Assembly: GCA_028290165.1 (NCBI GenBank)
Contig: JAQGKJ010000195.1
Coordinates: 1 to 8,633, forward strand
Origin: Bradyrhizobium sp.
Lineage (GTDB): Bacteria; Pseudomonadota; Alphaproteobacteria; Rhizobiales; Xanthobacteraceae
Direction: 5' to 3'
Length of the DNA stretch: 8,633 nt
Positions 1-6,400 of the stretch are shown here, piece after piece (the first letter of the stretch is position 1; the number at the start of each line of letters is the position of its first letter). The translations under genes were made by a program, and so were the position numbers. Below the pieces are notes generated by a model. That model was given only the letters and a program-made list of their open reading frames with translations. It was not told where the DNA came from and searched no databases.

Positions 1-325
1 CCTTGCGAACCGCGCGCGGCTGCACCCGCAGGCCGAACGCGACGTTTTCGAACACCGTCATGTGTCGGAACAGTGCGTAATGCTGGAACACGAATCCGAC
101 ATGGCGCTCGCTGGCGCGATGCGCCAGCGCGTTTTCGCCGTCGAACGAGACCTCGCCGGCGTCAGGCCAATCCAGCCCGGCGATGATCCGCAACAGCGTG
201 GTCTTGCCCGAGCCCGACGGCCCGAGCAGCGCCAGCAATTCGCCGTCGGCGACCTTCAGATCGACGTTATCGAGCGCGGCGAACGCGCCGAACTTCTTCA
301 CTATATTCTTGACTTCAATCGCCAC
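1..325 (-). CDS. cysA: CysA, sulfate/thiosulfate ABC transporter ATP-binding subunit (partial, N-terminal 108 residues)
   Basis: This is the ATPase that drives sulfate (and probably thiosulfate) uptake through the CysT/CysW channel at the inner membrane. The frame starts at a GTG and reads [20 protein letters not shown]. It contains the Walker A P-loop GPSGSGKT at residues 35-42 and the Q-loop FVFQHYALF with Gln81. It runs off the left edge, so the ABC signature, Walker B and the C-terminal regulatory domain are outside; family members are roughly 340-360 residues. I see no in-frame ATG upstream. The GTG lies 11 bp inside the end of cysW, with an AGGG about 10 nt before it, so translation is probably coupled to cysW. 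The product call is firm from the P-loop/Q-loop sequence and from following cysT and cysW. The GTG start is an inference. Confidence 0.93.
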   Translation of the reverse strand, partial: MAIEVKNIVKKFGAFAALDNVDLKVADGELLALLGPSGSGKTTLLRIIAGLDWPDAGEVSFDGENALAHRASERHVGFVFQHYALFRHMTVFENVAFGLRVQPRAVRK

Positions 326-1184
326 GCGGCTGTTGCCCTTCGTCCAGATGACGTTCGAGAATGGTTTTCGCCACCAGCGTGATCAGTGCCAGCATTGCCA
401 GCAGAGAGGCGATCGCGAACGACGACACGAACTGGTATTCATTGTAGAGAATTTCAACCAATAGCGGCATGGTGTTGGTCTCGCCGCGAATATGCCCCGA
501 GACCACCGACACCGCGCCGAATTCACCCATCGCGCGCGCATTGCACAGCAATACTCCGTAAAGCACACCCCATTTGATATTGGGCAAAGTGACGCGGAAG
601 AAGGTTTGCACGCCCGATGCGCCGAGCGAGATCGCAGCCTCTTCCTCCTGCGTGCCCTGTTCCTGCATCAGCGGAATCAGCGCGCGCGCGACGAACGGAA
701 ACGTCACGAAAATCGTCGCCAGCGCAATGCCCGGAACCGCGAACAGCACATGGACGTTATGGCTTTGCAGCCACGGCCCCCAATAACCCTGAGCACCGAA
801 CAGCAGCACGAACACGAGGCCCGAGATCACCGGACTGACCGAGAACGGCAGATCGATCAGCGAGATCAGGAAGGTCTTGCCGCGAAAGTCAAATTTTGCA
901 ATTGCCCAGGCCGCAACCACACCGAACACCAGATTGAGGCTGACGGAAATTGTCGCGACACCCAGCGTCAGGCGGATCGCCGACCGCGCTTCCGGATCCG
1001 ACAGCGCCGAAAAATAGGCGCCAACTCCCTTGGAGAAGGCCTGCGCAAACACCACGACGAGCGGCAGCACCACGAATACGGTGAGGAAGATGACGGCAAT
1101 CGCGATGATGACGATGCGAATAGGCCGGGGCTCGGTGCGCAGATCGTCCCGCGCCGAACTCAGGGAAAACCGAGACTGGTTCAT
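315..1184 (-). CDS. cysW: CysW, sulfate/thiosulfate ABC transporter permease
   Basis: One of the two inner-membrane permeases of the sulfate importer (289 aa, normal for the family). After a charged, cytoplasmic N-terminus (residues 1-23) there are about six hydrophobic segments, near residues 24-50, 70-97, 105-130, 145-170, 205-230 and 252-275. The ABC-permease EAA loop lies at about 181-201, reading [10 protein letters not shown] and ending in RVTLP; it docks on CysA. The [11 protein letters not shown] stretch at about 220-230 is typical of CysW/CysT. The ATG start is supported by AGAGG about 9 nt upstream. The gene begins 12 bp after the cysT stop and its end overlaps cysA by 11 bp, so cysT, cysW and cysA form one translationally linked unit. 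It is distinguished from CysT by gene order and by its ILYNEYQF stretch near the C-terminus. Confidence 0.95.
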   Translation of the reverse strand: MNQSRFSLSSARDDLRTEPRPIRIVIIAIAVIFLTVFVVLPLVVVFAQAFSKGVGAYFSALSDPEARSAIRLTLGVATISVSLNLVFGVVAAWAIAKFDFRGKTFLISLIDLPFSVSPVISGLVFVLLFGAQGYWGPWLQSHNVHVLFAVPGIALATIFVTFPFVARALIPLMQEQGTQEEEAAISLGASGVQTFFRVTLPNIKWGVLYGVLLCNARAMGEFGAVSVVSGHIRGETNTMPLLVEILYNEYQFVSSFAIASLLAMLALITLVAKTILERHLDEGQQPRGD

Positions 1185-1196
1185 CTGCGTCAGCCT

Positions 1197-2033
1197 CTAA
1201 TGCGCGGGGATGCGAGTTTGCGCCCAGCGCTGGATCCGATTGACCCCGAAGATGATCAGGAACGACGCCACCAGCATGACGACGGCGATTGCGGTCGCGT
1301 CCGCGTAGCGAAATTCCGAGAGCCGGATCACGATCAACAGCGGTGCGATCTCCGACACATTGGGCAGATTGCCGGCAATGAAGATGACCGAGCCGTACTC
1401 GCCGACGGCGCGCGCGAACGCCAGCGCAAATCCGGTCAACAGCGCCGGGATCAAGCTCGGCAGGATTACCCGGAAGACGGTGTGCCAGCGATTGGCGCCG
1501 AGGCTGGCGGCGGCTTCCTCGATCTCGACATCAAGGTCGATCAGCACCGGCTGAACCGTCCGAACCACGAAGGGAATGCCGATGAAAATCATCGCAACCA
1601 AAATTCCGACCGGCGTGAACGCCACCTTGATGCCGAGTTCGGCAAGCGGCGCGCCGAGCCAGCCTTTTTGCGCAAACAACGAGGTCAGTGCAACGCCAGC
1701 CACCGCCGTGGGCAGCGCAAACGGAATATCGACGATGGCGTCGAACAGCCGCCGGCCGGGAAAGCGGTATCGCACCAGCGCCCAGACGATGATCATTCCA
1801 ATAACGAGATTGACCAACGCGGCGGCAAAGGCGAGGCCGAACGAAATCTTCAGGGCATTGAGGGTACGGCGGCTGGTCAGAATGCCCCAGAACTGGTCGG
1901 GGCTCAGTTCGAACGTCTTGAGGAACAGGCCGGCGAGTGGAATCAGGATGATGACCGAGAGCCACGTCAGCGTCAGTCCCATGGTGAGACCAAAGCCCGG
2001 CAAGGTGCTGCGTCGTCCCGGCCCGCCGTTCAC
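1197..2033 (-). CDS. cysT: CysT (CysU), sulfate/thiosulfate ABC transporter permease
   Basis: The second inner-membrane permease of the sulfate importer, pairing with CysW (278 aa, full length). It reads STLPGFGLTMGLTLTWLSVI at the N-terminus, which is characteristic of the CysT family. About six transmembrane stretches follow, near residues 16-38, 62-88, 98-122, 137-162, 195-222 and 246-266. The EAA loop lies at about 171-192, reading EEAAASLGAN and ending RVILP. The start is a GTG at 2033, chosen because an AGGGGG Shine-Dalgarno sequence sits 4 nt upstream; the next in-frame Met, residue 18, would cut into the conserved N-terminus. The gene begins 27 bp after the sbp stop and ends 12 bp before cysW. 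Confidence 0.95.
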   Translation of the reverse strand: MNGGPGRRSTLPGFGLTMGLTLTWLSVIILIPLAGLFLKTFELSPDQFWGILTSRRTLNALKISFGLAFAAALVNLVIGMIIVWALVRYRFPGRRLFDAIVDIPFALPTAVAGVALTSLFAQKGWLGAPLAELGIKVAFTPVGILVAMIFIGIPFVVRTVQPVLIDLDVEIEEAAASLGANRWHTVFRVILPSLIPALLTGFALAFARAVGEYGSVIFIAGNLPNVSEIAPLLIVIRLSEFRYADATAIAVVMLVASFLIIFGVNRIQRWAQTRIPAH

Positions 2034-2037
2034 AATG

Positions 2038-2043
2038 CCCCCT
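2038..2043 (-). promoter_or_regulatory. Shine-Dalgarno sequence for cysT
   Basis: AGGGGG on the minus strand, 4 nt before the GTG at 2033. This decides the non-ATG start of cysT. Confidence 0.7.
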
Positions 2044-2046
2044 GCT

Positions 2047-2060
2047 TCCGGATCGCCGGA
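2047..2060 (-). other. Small hairpin between sbp and cysT
   Basis: Directly after the sbp stop codon the minus strand reads TCCGG-CGAT-CCGGA, a 5-bp stem with a 4-nt loop. It sits just upstream of the cysT Shine-Dalgarno sequence and has no U tract, so it is not an intrinsic terminator. It could protect the 3' end of sbp mRNA, which usually must be made in excess over the permeases, but it is short and may be chance in GC-rich DNA. Confidence 0.3.
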
Positions 2061-3050
2061 TCAGTTCTTGTAAATCCGGTCGAAAACGCCGCCTTCGCTG
2101 AAGTGTTCCTTCTGCGCCCTGGCCCAGCCGCCGAAAACGTCGTCGATCGTAAATAATTCGACCTTCGCGAACGAGTTTTCGTATTCCTTCGCGATTTCCG
2201 GATCGCGCGGACGATAGGAATTGCGTGCGGCAATTTCCTGACCTTCCCTGGTATACCAGTATCGCAGGTAAGCTTCGGCAACCGCCCGGGTGCCCTTCTT
2301 GTCGGCGACCGTGTCGACGACGGACAGCGGGGGCTCTGCGAGGATCGACAGCGGCGGCGATACAATTTCGAACTTGTCCTTGCCGAATTCGCGCTGCGCG
2401 AGAAAAGCCTCGTTTTCCCAGGCCAGCAGCACGTCGCCGACGCCGCGCTCGACGAAAGTCACGGTTGAGCCGCGCGCACCGGTATCCAGCACCGGCACGT
2501 TCTTGTAGAGATCGCCGACGAATTGCTTTGCCTTGTCATTGGAGCCGAATTTCTTCAGCGCGAAGCCCCATGCGGCCAGGTAATTCCAGCGCGCGCCGCC
2601 TGAGGTCTTGGGATTCGGCGTGATGACGCTGACGCCGGATTTAATCAAATCGTCCCAATCCCTGATGCCCTTGGGGTTACCCTTGCGTACCAGGAACACG
2701 ATGGTCGACGTATAGGGCGAGGCGTTGAGCGGCAGACGCTTCTGCCAGTCCGCCGGGATCAAGCTCTTGGCCGCGATGGCGTCGACGTCGTAGGCGAGCG
2801 CGAGCGTGACCACATCGGCCTGCAGGCCGTCGATCACGGCGCGCGCCAGCGAGCCGGAGCCGCCAAGCGATTGCTTGATCTCGACGCTCTTGCCGGTTTC
2901 CTTTTGATAGGCGGATGCGAAGGCCTTGTTGAAATCAACATAGAGTTCGCGCGTCGGGTCGTACGATACGTTGAGCAGCGTCACGTCGGCGGCGAACGCC
3001 GAACTTGCCCACAGCAGCCCCGCGACAACAATCGAAAGACGACGGACCAT
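2061..3050 (-). CDS. sbp: Periplasmic sulfate-binding protein (Sbp/CysP family)
   Basis: The periplasmic receptor that delivers sulfate (or thiosulfate) to CysT/CysW. A classic Sec signal peptide occupies residues 1-20, with MVRR, a hydrophobic core, and cleavage after ASSAFA before ADV. Family motifs follow: [15 protein letters not shown] (27-41), [16 protein letters not shown] (60-75), [17 protein letters not shown] (146-162) and [25 protein letters not shown] (191-215, joined here only by position). The 329-aa length is typical. The start at 3050 is preferred over upstream Mets at 3062 and 3104 because GGAG lies 6 nt before it and it gives a clean signal peptide. It follows cysH after 125 bp and precedes cysT by 27 bp. 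Sequence alone does not separate Sbp (sulfate) from CysP (thiosulfate); the symbol is provisional. Confidence 0.94.
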   Translation of the reverse strand: MVRRLSIVVAGLLWASSAFAADVTLLNVSYDPTRELYVDFNKAFASAYQKETGKSVEIKQSLGGSGSLARAVIDGLQADVVTLALAYDVDAIAAKSLIPADWQKRLPLNASPYTSTIVFLVRKGNPKGIRDWDDLIKSGVSVITPNPKTSGGARWNYLAAWGFALKKFGSNDKAKQFVGDLYKNVPVLDTGARGSTVTFVERGVGDVLLAWENEAFLAQREFGKDKFEIVSPPLSILAEPPLSVVDTVADKKGTRAVAEAYLRYWYTREGQEIAARNSYRPRDPEIAKEYENSFAKVELFTIDDVFGGWARAQKEHFSEGGVFDRIYKN

Positions 3051-3056
3051 CTCAAT

Positions 3057-3060
3057 CTCC
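3057..3060 (-). promoter_or_regulatory. Shine-Dalgarno sequence for sbp
   Basis: GGAG on the minus strand, 6 nt before the ATG at 3050. It selects that start over two in-frame upstream Met codons. Confidence 0.65.
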
Positions 3061-3102
3061 ATTCCCACCGACGACAGCATTGTCATCGCAAGCACGCTGG
3101 AC

Positions 3103-3132
3103 ATAACTCCGATTGATGCGGCTCCAAGTCAA
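3103..3132 (-). promoter_or_regulatory. Candidate promoter for sbp-cysTWA
   Basis: In the 125-bp gap between cysH and sbp, the minus strand has TTGACT (3132-3127) as a -35 candidate. About 18 nt later AGTTAT (3108-3103) is a weak -10 candidate. Transcription would begin some 45 nt before the sbp start. The -35 is good and the -10 is poor (3 of 6). The gap itself is the only long one in the minus-strand series, which favours a promoter here. Confidence 0.35.
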
Positions 3133-3162
3133 CGAAACCGCATTTCATTATTTGCGGCGTTG
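3130..3162 (-). terminator. Stem-loop after cysH, possible terminator or mRNA 3'-end structure
   Basis: The hairpin starts 13 nt after the cysH stop. On the minus strand, arms CAACG-CCGCA and TGCGG-(TTT)-CGTTG can pair to give 10 bp with a one-sided TTT bulge around a 10-nt AT-rich loop. No run of U follows, so it is not a standard intrinsic terminator. Its distal arm overlaps the TTGACT of the candidate sbp promoter, so it could also act as a DNA operator. Partial termination or mRNA stabilisation between the reductase and transport units is the likeliest role. Confidence 0.4.
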
Positions 3163-3175
3163 CAGCGTCATTGTC

Positions 3176-3910
3176 CTATGAAGTCTTCACTGTATGGATG
3201 CCGCATTCGGTCTTTGGCCTGCCGCGCCAGCGGCCGCCGCGCGCGTCTTCGTCGGGCGAGGTCCGGCTGGTGCAGGGCATGCAGCCGACGGACAGGAAGC
3301 CCTTTGCCGTCAGCGGATGCGGCGCCAGGTTGGCGCCCTTGAAGATCGCCTCGATCGCTTCGCGCGTGACGTTTGCGAATGGATTGAATTTCAGCCTTGT
3401 GCCGTCATCCTCGACTACCGCGATGTCGGCGCGCAGGCCGCCCTGAAACCGCTTGCGCCCGTTGATCCAGGCGCTGAACGGCGCCAGCGCCCGCTTCAGC
3501 GGCTCGACCTTGCGGATCCGGCAGCAGGCGTCGGGATCGGAGAACCACAATTCGCGATCGGGATCCTCGCGCGACAACGTCTCTTCCGCGGGTTTGATCG
3601 AACGCACGTCGCGCAAGCCGAGCCTCTCAATCAACGTGTCGCGATAGGCGAGCGTCTCCTCGAACAACCATCCGGTATCGAGAAAGATCACCGGGATCGC
3701 CGGATCGACATCCGCCACCACCTTGAGCAAGGCGGCCGATTCGGTGCCGAAAGAGGATACCACCGCGAGCTGCTCGCGGCCGACGATCTGCAGGGCCGTT
3801 GCGATGATCTGCGCCGGCGACGCGTTACGAAGCGCGCGATCGAGCGCGTCGGCGGACGGCAAATTGCTTGCCGTCGGCTCCGGTAACACCTGATGCGCAA
3901 GCGCACTCAT
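3176..3910 (-). CDS. cysH: CysH, assimilatory adenylylsulfate (APS) reductase, [4Fe-4S] type
   Basis: Reduces APS to sulfite and AMP in the cytoplasm, with thioredoxin or glutathione-type reductant. The PP-loop-like nucleotide-binding segment SSFGTES is at residues 52-58 and IFLDTGWLF at about 75-83. The cysteine pair Cys129-Cys130 and the CxxC pair Cys210/Cys213 match the four ligands of the [4Fe-4S] cluster that marks APS-using enzymes; PAPS reductases such as E. coli CysH lack them. The catalytic cysteine is Cys236 in TECGIH near the C-terminus. At 244 aa it is full length. The ATG overlaps the stop of the DUF934 gene as TAATG, so it is probably translated by coupling. APS preference is inferred from the cysteines. 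Confidence 0.95.
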   Translation of the reverse strand: MSALAHQVLPEPTASNLPSADALDRALRNASPAQIIATALQIVGREQLAVVSSFGTESAALLKVVADVDPAIPVIFLDTGWLFEETLAYRDTLIERLGLRDVRSIKPAEETLSREDPDRELWFSDPDACCRIRKVEPLKRALAPFSAWINGRKRFQGGLRADIAVVEDDGTRLKFNPFANVTREAIEAIFKGANLAPHPLTAKGFLSVGCMPCTSRTSPDEDARGGRWRGRPKTECGIHTVKTS

Positions 3911-4422
3911 TAGCTGGCACTCTCGGAATGGCGCAGCATCATCCGCCGATGCAGCGCCGTCATGCGGCCATCGCCGGTCGGCTGATAGAACACCGAGTAA
4001 CGCTTCACCGTATTAGCAAACGCCTTCGCATCGCTTTCCTTCTTCACCTCGAACGCGTCGAATCCGGCGCGCAGCATGAACAGGAACTGGTCGCGCAGCA
4101 CCTGGCCGGTGGCGCGCAATTCGCCGGGGTAACTGTAGCGTTCCTTCAGCAGGCGTGCCTGGCTGTAGGCGCGGCCATCGCGGAAGGTAGGAAATACCAG
4201 GGCAACCACCGCAAGCCGGTCGAGATAGGGCACGAGATCGTCGACGTCGCGATTGTTCGGCCAGATCACGCCGGTTCCTCCGGTACGGCTCGACAGCGCC
4301 TCCGGATCCTCGAGAAATCGCGCCGCCGAAATCAGAATCGCGCCATCGGCCGGAATCGGAGCATCGTCGGCGACGTGCGCCAACGTGTCGTCCGATATTT
4401 TCCCGTTCTTAACGAGTGGCAT
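3910..4422 (-). CDS. DUF934 family protein, sulfite-reduction associated, function unknown
   Basis: A 170-aa cytoplasmic protein of the DUF934 family, which is commonly found next to cysI/cysH in proteobacteria and is often named a putative sulfite-reduction oxidoreductase without biochemical proof. The recognisable core spans residues 77-125, with FPTFRDGRAYSQARLLKERY followed by PGELRATGQVLRDQ and AGFDAFE. There is no signal peptide, no transmembrane segment and not a single cysteine, so it cannot hold a Cys-ligated Fe-S cluster or relay disulfides. The start at 4422 (ATG) is chosen because AGGGAG lies 7 nt upstream; a longer frame from 4452 would begin at a TTG. It overlaps the cysI end by 14 bp and abuts cysH as TAATG, so its supply is tied to both reductases. 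Family call is from memory of the motif. Confidence 0.88.
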   Translation of the reverse strand: MPLVKNGKISDDTLAHVADDAPIPADGAILISAARFLEDPEALSSRTGGTGVIWPNNRDVDDLVPYLDRLAVVALVFPTFRDGRAYSQARLLKERYSYPGELRATGQVLRDQFLFMLRAGFDAFEVKKESDAKAFANTVKRYSVFYQPTGDGRMTALHRRMMLRHSESAS

Positions 4423-6070
4423 AAACCCGCTCCCTGAAAGGTTCGACGCCAAGCCGCGTCACCGTGTCGACGAAAAGTTCATCGGGGCGTGCGCGCAACG
4501 CAAGATAGGCTTCGACAATATCCTCGATCACGTCGCCGACTTCACCATAGGGAACTGCAGGCCCGATCAAGGTGCCGACCTCCGCGTTTTCGTCGGCGCG
4601 TCCGCCGATCGTGATCTGATAGAATTCCTCGCCGTTCTTCTCGACGCCGAGAATTCCGATGTGGCCGACATGGTGATGGCCGCAGGCATTGATGCAGCCG
4701 GAGATATTGATGTGCAGCCGCCCGATCAGGTTGGCGGTGTCGTGATTGGCGAACCGCCGCGTCAGTTCCTGTGCGATCGGGATCGAGCGCGCATTGGCAA
4801 GCGAGCAGTAATCCAGTCCCGGGCAGGCGATGATGTCGGTAATCAGATTGACGTTCGGGGTCGCGAGACCGATCTTGTCGAGCGCCTTCCACAGCACCGG
4901 CAGATCGCGCCTGGCGACATGGGGCAGCGCCAGATTCTGCTCGTGACCGACGCGAATTTCGCCGAACGAATATTTGTCGGCGAGATCGGCGAGCGCATCC
5001 ATCTGATCGGCGGTGGCGTCGCCCGGCGGCCCGCCGATCGGCTTCAACGACAGCGTCACGATCGCATAGCCGGACACCTGGTGCGGCGCGACCGAATTCT
5101 TGCGCCAGGCCTCGAAATGCGGATCGTGCGCCGCCTTCTTCAATTCCTCCGGCATATGCGGCAGTTTTTCGTAGGCCGGATAGCTGAAGCGGGATCGGAT
5201 GTCCTCGATCATAGCGTCGTCCAGCGTCAGCGCGGTGTCGGTGGCGCGCATCTGCTGCCACTCCTCCTCGACTTCCTGCGCGAACTTCTCGATGCCGAGC
5301 TCGTGCACCAGTATCTTGATGCGGGCCTTGTAGATATTGTCGCGGCGGCCGTACTGATTGTACACGCGCAGGATCGCCTCGACATAGCTCAAGAGATCGC
5401 GGCCGGGCACGAATTGTTTTATGGTTTTGCCGATGAACGGGGTGCGGCCGAGCCCGCCGCCGACCAGCACCTCGAACCCGGTCTCGCCGTCCGCGTTCTT
5501 GTGCAGGCGCAGGCCGATGTCGTGCACCTTGATTGCCGCGCGGTCGTGCGCGGAGGCGGTGATCGCGAATTTGAACTTGCGCGGCAGGAACGAGAATTCC
5601 GGATGCAGCGTGGTGTATTGCCGTATCAACTCGGACCAGATTCGGGGATCCTCGATCTCGCCGGGCGCGACACCGGCCCATTGATCCGAGGTGACGTTGC
5701 GCGTGTTGTTACCCGAGGTCTGCATGGCGTGAATGCCGACCTCGGCGAGATCGGCCAGCGCATCCGGCAACTCGGCGAGCTTGATCCAGTTGAACTGGAT
5801 GTTCTGCCGGGTGGTGAAATGTCCGTAACCGCGATCATAGCGCCGCGCAACATGCGCAAGCTGCCGCAATTGCTTCGACGACAGCGTGCCGTAGGGGATC
5901 GCCACGCGAAACATGTAAGCGTGCAGCTGCAGATAGACGCCGTTCTGCAGCCGCAGCATCTTGAATTCATCTTCGGTGAGCTCGCCGGACAGCCGGCGTT
6001 TCACCTGATCGCGAAATTCCGAAACGCGTTCGTTGATCAGCGTGCGGTCGAGTTCGTAGTATGCGTACAT
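4409..6070 (-). CDS. cysI: CysI, siroheme/[4Fe-4S] assimilatory sulfite reductase (nitrite/sulfite reductase family)
   Basis: Catalyses the six-electron reduction of sulfite to sulfide. The C-terminal half carries the siroheme/[4Fe-4S] ligand motifs: Cys416 and Cys422 in ACPGLDYCSLANARS, and Cys459 and Cys463 in NISGCINACGHHHVGH. The N-terminal half has TRQNIQFNW (87-95) and TSGNNTRNV (118-126), which contribute siroheme and substrate contacts in this fold. At 553 aa it is close to the E. coli hemoprotein (570). No CysJ flavoprotein is present in the window, so ferredoxin or another donor is inferred. The gene follows DUF2849 by 12 bp and overlaps DUF934 by 14 bp; only a weak AAGG about 11 nt upstream serves the ATG. 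Nitrite reductases share the fold, but the cys neighbours favour sulfite. Confidence 0.94.
   Translation of the reverse strand: MYAYYELDRTLINERVSEFRDQVKRRLSGELTEDEFKMLRLQNGVYLQLHAYMFRVAIPYGTLSSKQLRQLAHVARRYDRGYGHFTTRQNIQFNWIKLAELPDALADLAEVGIHAMQTSGNNTRNVTSDQWAGVAPGEIEDPRIWSELIRQYTTLHPEFSFLPRKFKFAITASAHDRAAIKVHDIGLRLHKNADGETGFEVLVGGGLGRTPFIGKTIKQFVPGRDLLSYVEAILRVYNQYGRRDNIYKARIKILVHELGIEKFAQEVEEEWQQMRATDTALTLDDAMIEDIRSRFSYPAYEKLPHMPEELKKAAHDPHFEAWRKNSVAPHQVSGYAIVTLSLKPIGGPPGDATADQMDALADLADKYSFGEIRVGHEQNLALPHVARRDLPVLWKALDKIGLATPNVNLITDIIACPGLDYCSLANARSIPIAQELTRRFANHDTANLIGRLHINISGCINACGHHHVGHIGILGVEKNGEEFYQITIGGRADENAEVGTLIGPAVPYGEVGDVIEDIVEAYLALRARPDELFVDTVTRLGVEPFRERVYATR
4430..4435 (-). promoter_or_regulatory. 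Shine-Dalgarno sequence for the DUF934 gene, inside cysI
   Basis: AGGGAG on the minus strand, 7 nt before the ATG at 4422, lying within the last codons of cysI. It decides the start against the upstream TTG at 4452. Confidence 0.7.
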
Positions 6071-6082
6071 GGTGGAGTGGCC

Positions 6083-6400
6083 TTATGCCGGAACCGGAAG
6101 CTCGATGGTGACGCCCTGGAGCCGGATATGTTCGCGCAGATTGCCCGGCTTGATTTTGCCGGAGTTCTTGATTTCGACCGGCGCGATATAGGCGCCGATC
6201 GCGCCGACGTCGTCGGCGACCGACTCGGTGAGCAGCGCGCGGGCTTCGTCGGTGGTGCGAACGATCGCGGCATCCGACAGCTCTGACGACCAGCCGTGCT
6301 GCGAGGTGCGATAGATCACGACACCGTCCCAGGTGCGGTTGGCGGTCACCACCGACGGGCCGGTGATCCTGATTTTCTTCTGTTCAAGCGGGGAGGTCAT
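6083..6400 (-). CDS. DUF2849 family protein, function unknown
   Basis: A small 105-aa cytoplasmic protein between cysG and cysI, beginning MTSPLEQKKIRITGPSVVTA and ending TIELPVPA. It matches what I remember of DUF2849, a family seen beside siroheme synthase and sulfite reductase in alphaproteobacteria. It has no cysteine, no signal peptide and no transmembrane segment. Residues 15-50 look like short beta strands (SVVTANRTWDGVVIYRT, then SDAAIVRT) and residues 51-60 like a helix. The ATG overlaps the cysG stop in an ATGA, so translation is coupled to cysG. The reading frame stays open far upstream across cysG, but that is only the shadow frame of cysG. Its place suggests help with siroheme delivery, CysI assembly or electron supply; none of these is shown by the sequence. 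Confidence 0.85.
   Translation of the reverse strand: MTSPLEQKKIRITGPSVVTANRTWDGVVIYRTSQHGWSSELSDAAIVRTTDEARALLTESVADDVGAIGAYIAPVEIKNSGKIKPGNLREHIRLQGVTIELPVPA

Noticed and set aside
492..2156. A 554-codon open frame on the plus strand opposite cysW and cysT
   Set aside because: The translation is extremely rich in Arg, Gln, Asp and His, the mirror of hydrophobic membrane codons. The opposite strand encodes full permeases with EAA loops.
3051..3104. Longer sbp starting at 3104 or 3062
   Set aside because: The extra residues precede an otherwise perfect signal peptide and lack a well-spaced ribosome site; GGAG 6 nt before 3050 settles it.
3051..3175. A SAM or other sulfur riboswitch before sbp
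   Set aside because: I looked for a recognisable conserved core and saw only the single bulged hairpin; nothing supports a riboswitch.
3194..3886. A 230-codon plus-strand frame opposite cysH
   Set aside because: Shadow of cysH, which has all its cluster and catalytic cysteines.
4423..4452. Longer DUF934 protein starting at 4452
   Set aside because: That start is a TTG without a good ribosome site, while ATG 4422 has AGGGAG at 7 nt.
4253..6286. A 677-codon open frame on the plus strand opposite cysI and DUF934
   Set aside because: It is antisense to strongly recognised proteins with intact catalytic motifs. Long antisense frames are expected in GC-rich DNA, and its protein has no recognisable family and an Arg/Asp/Val-rich shadow composition.
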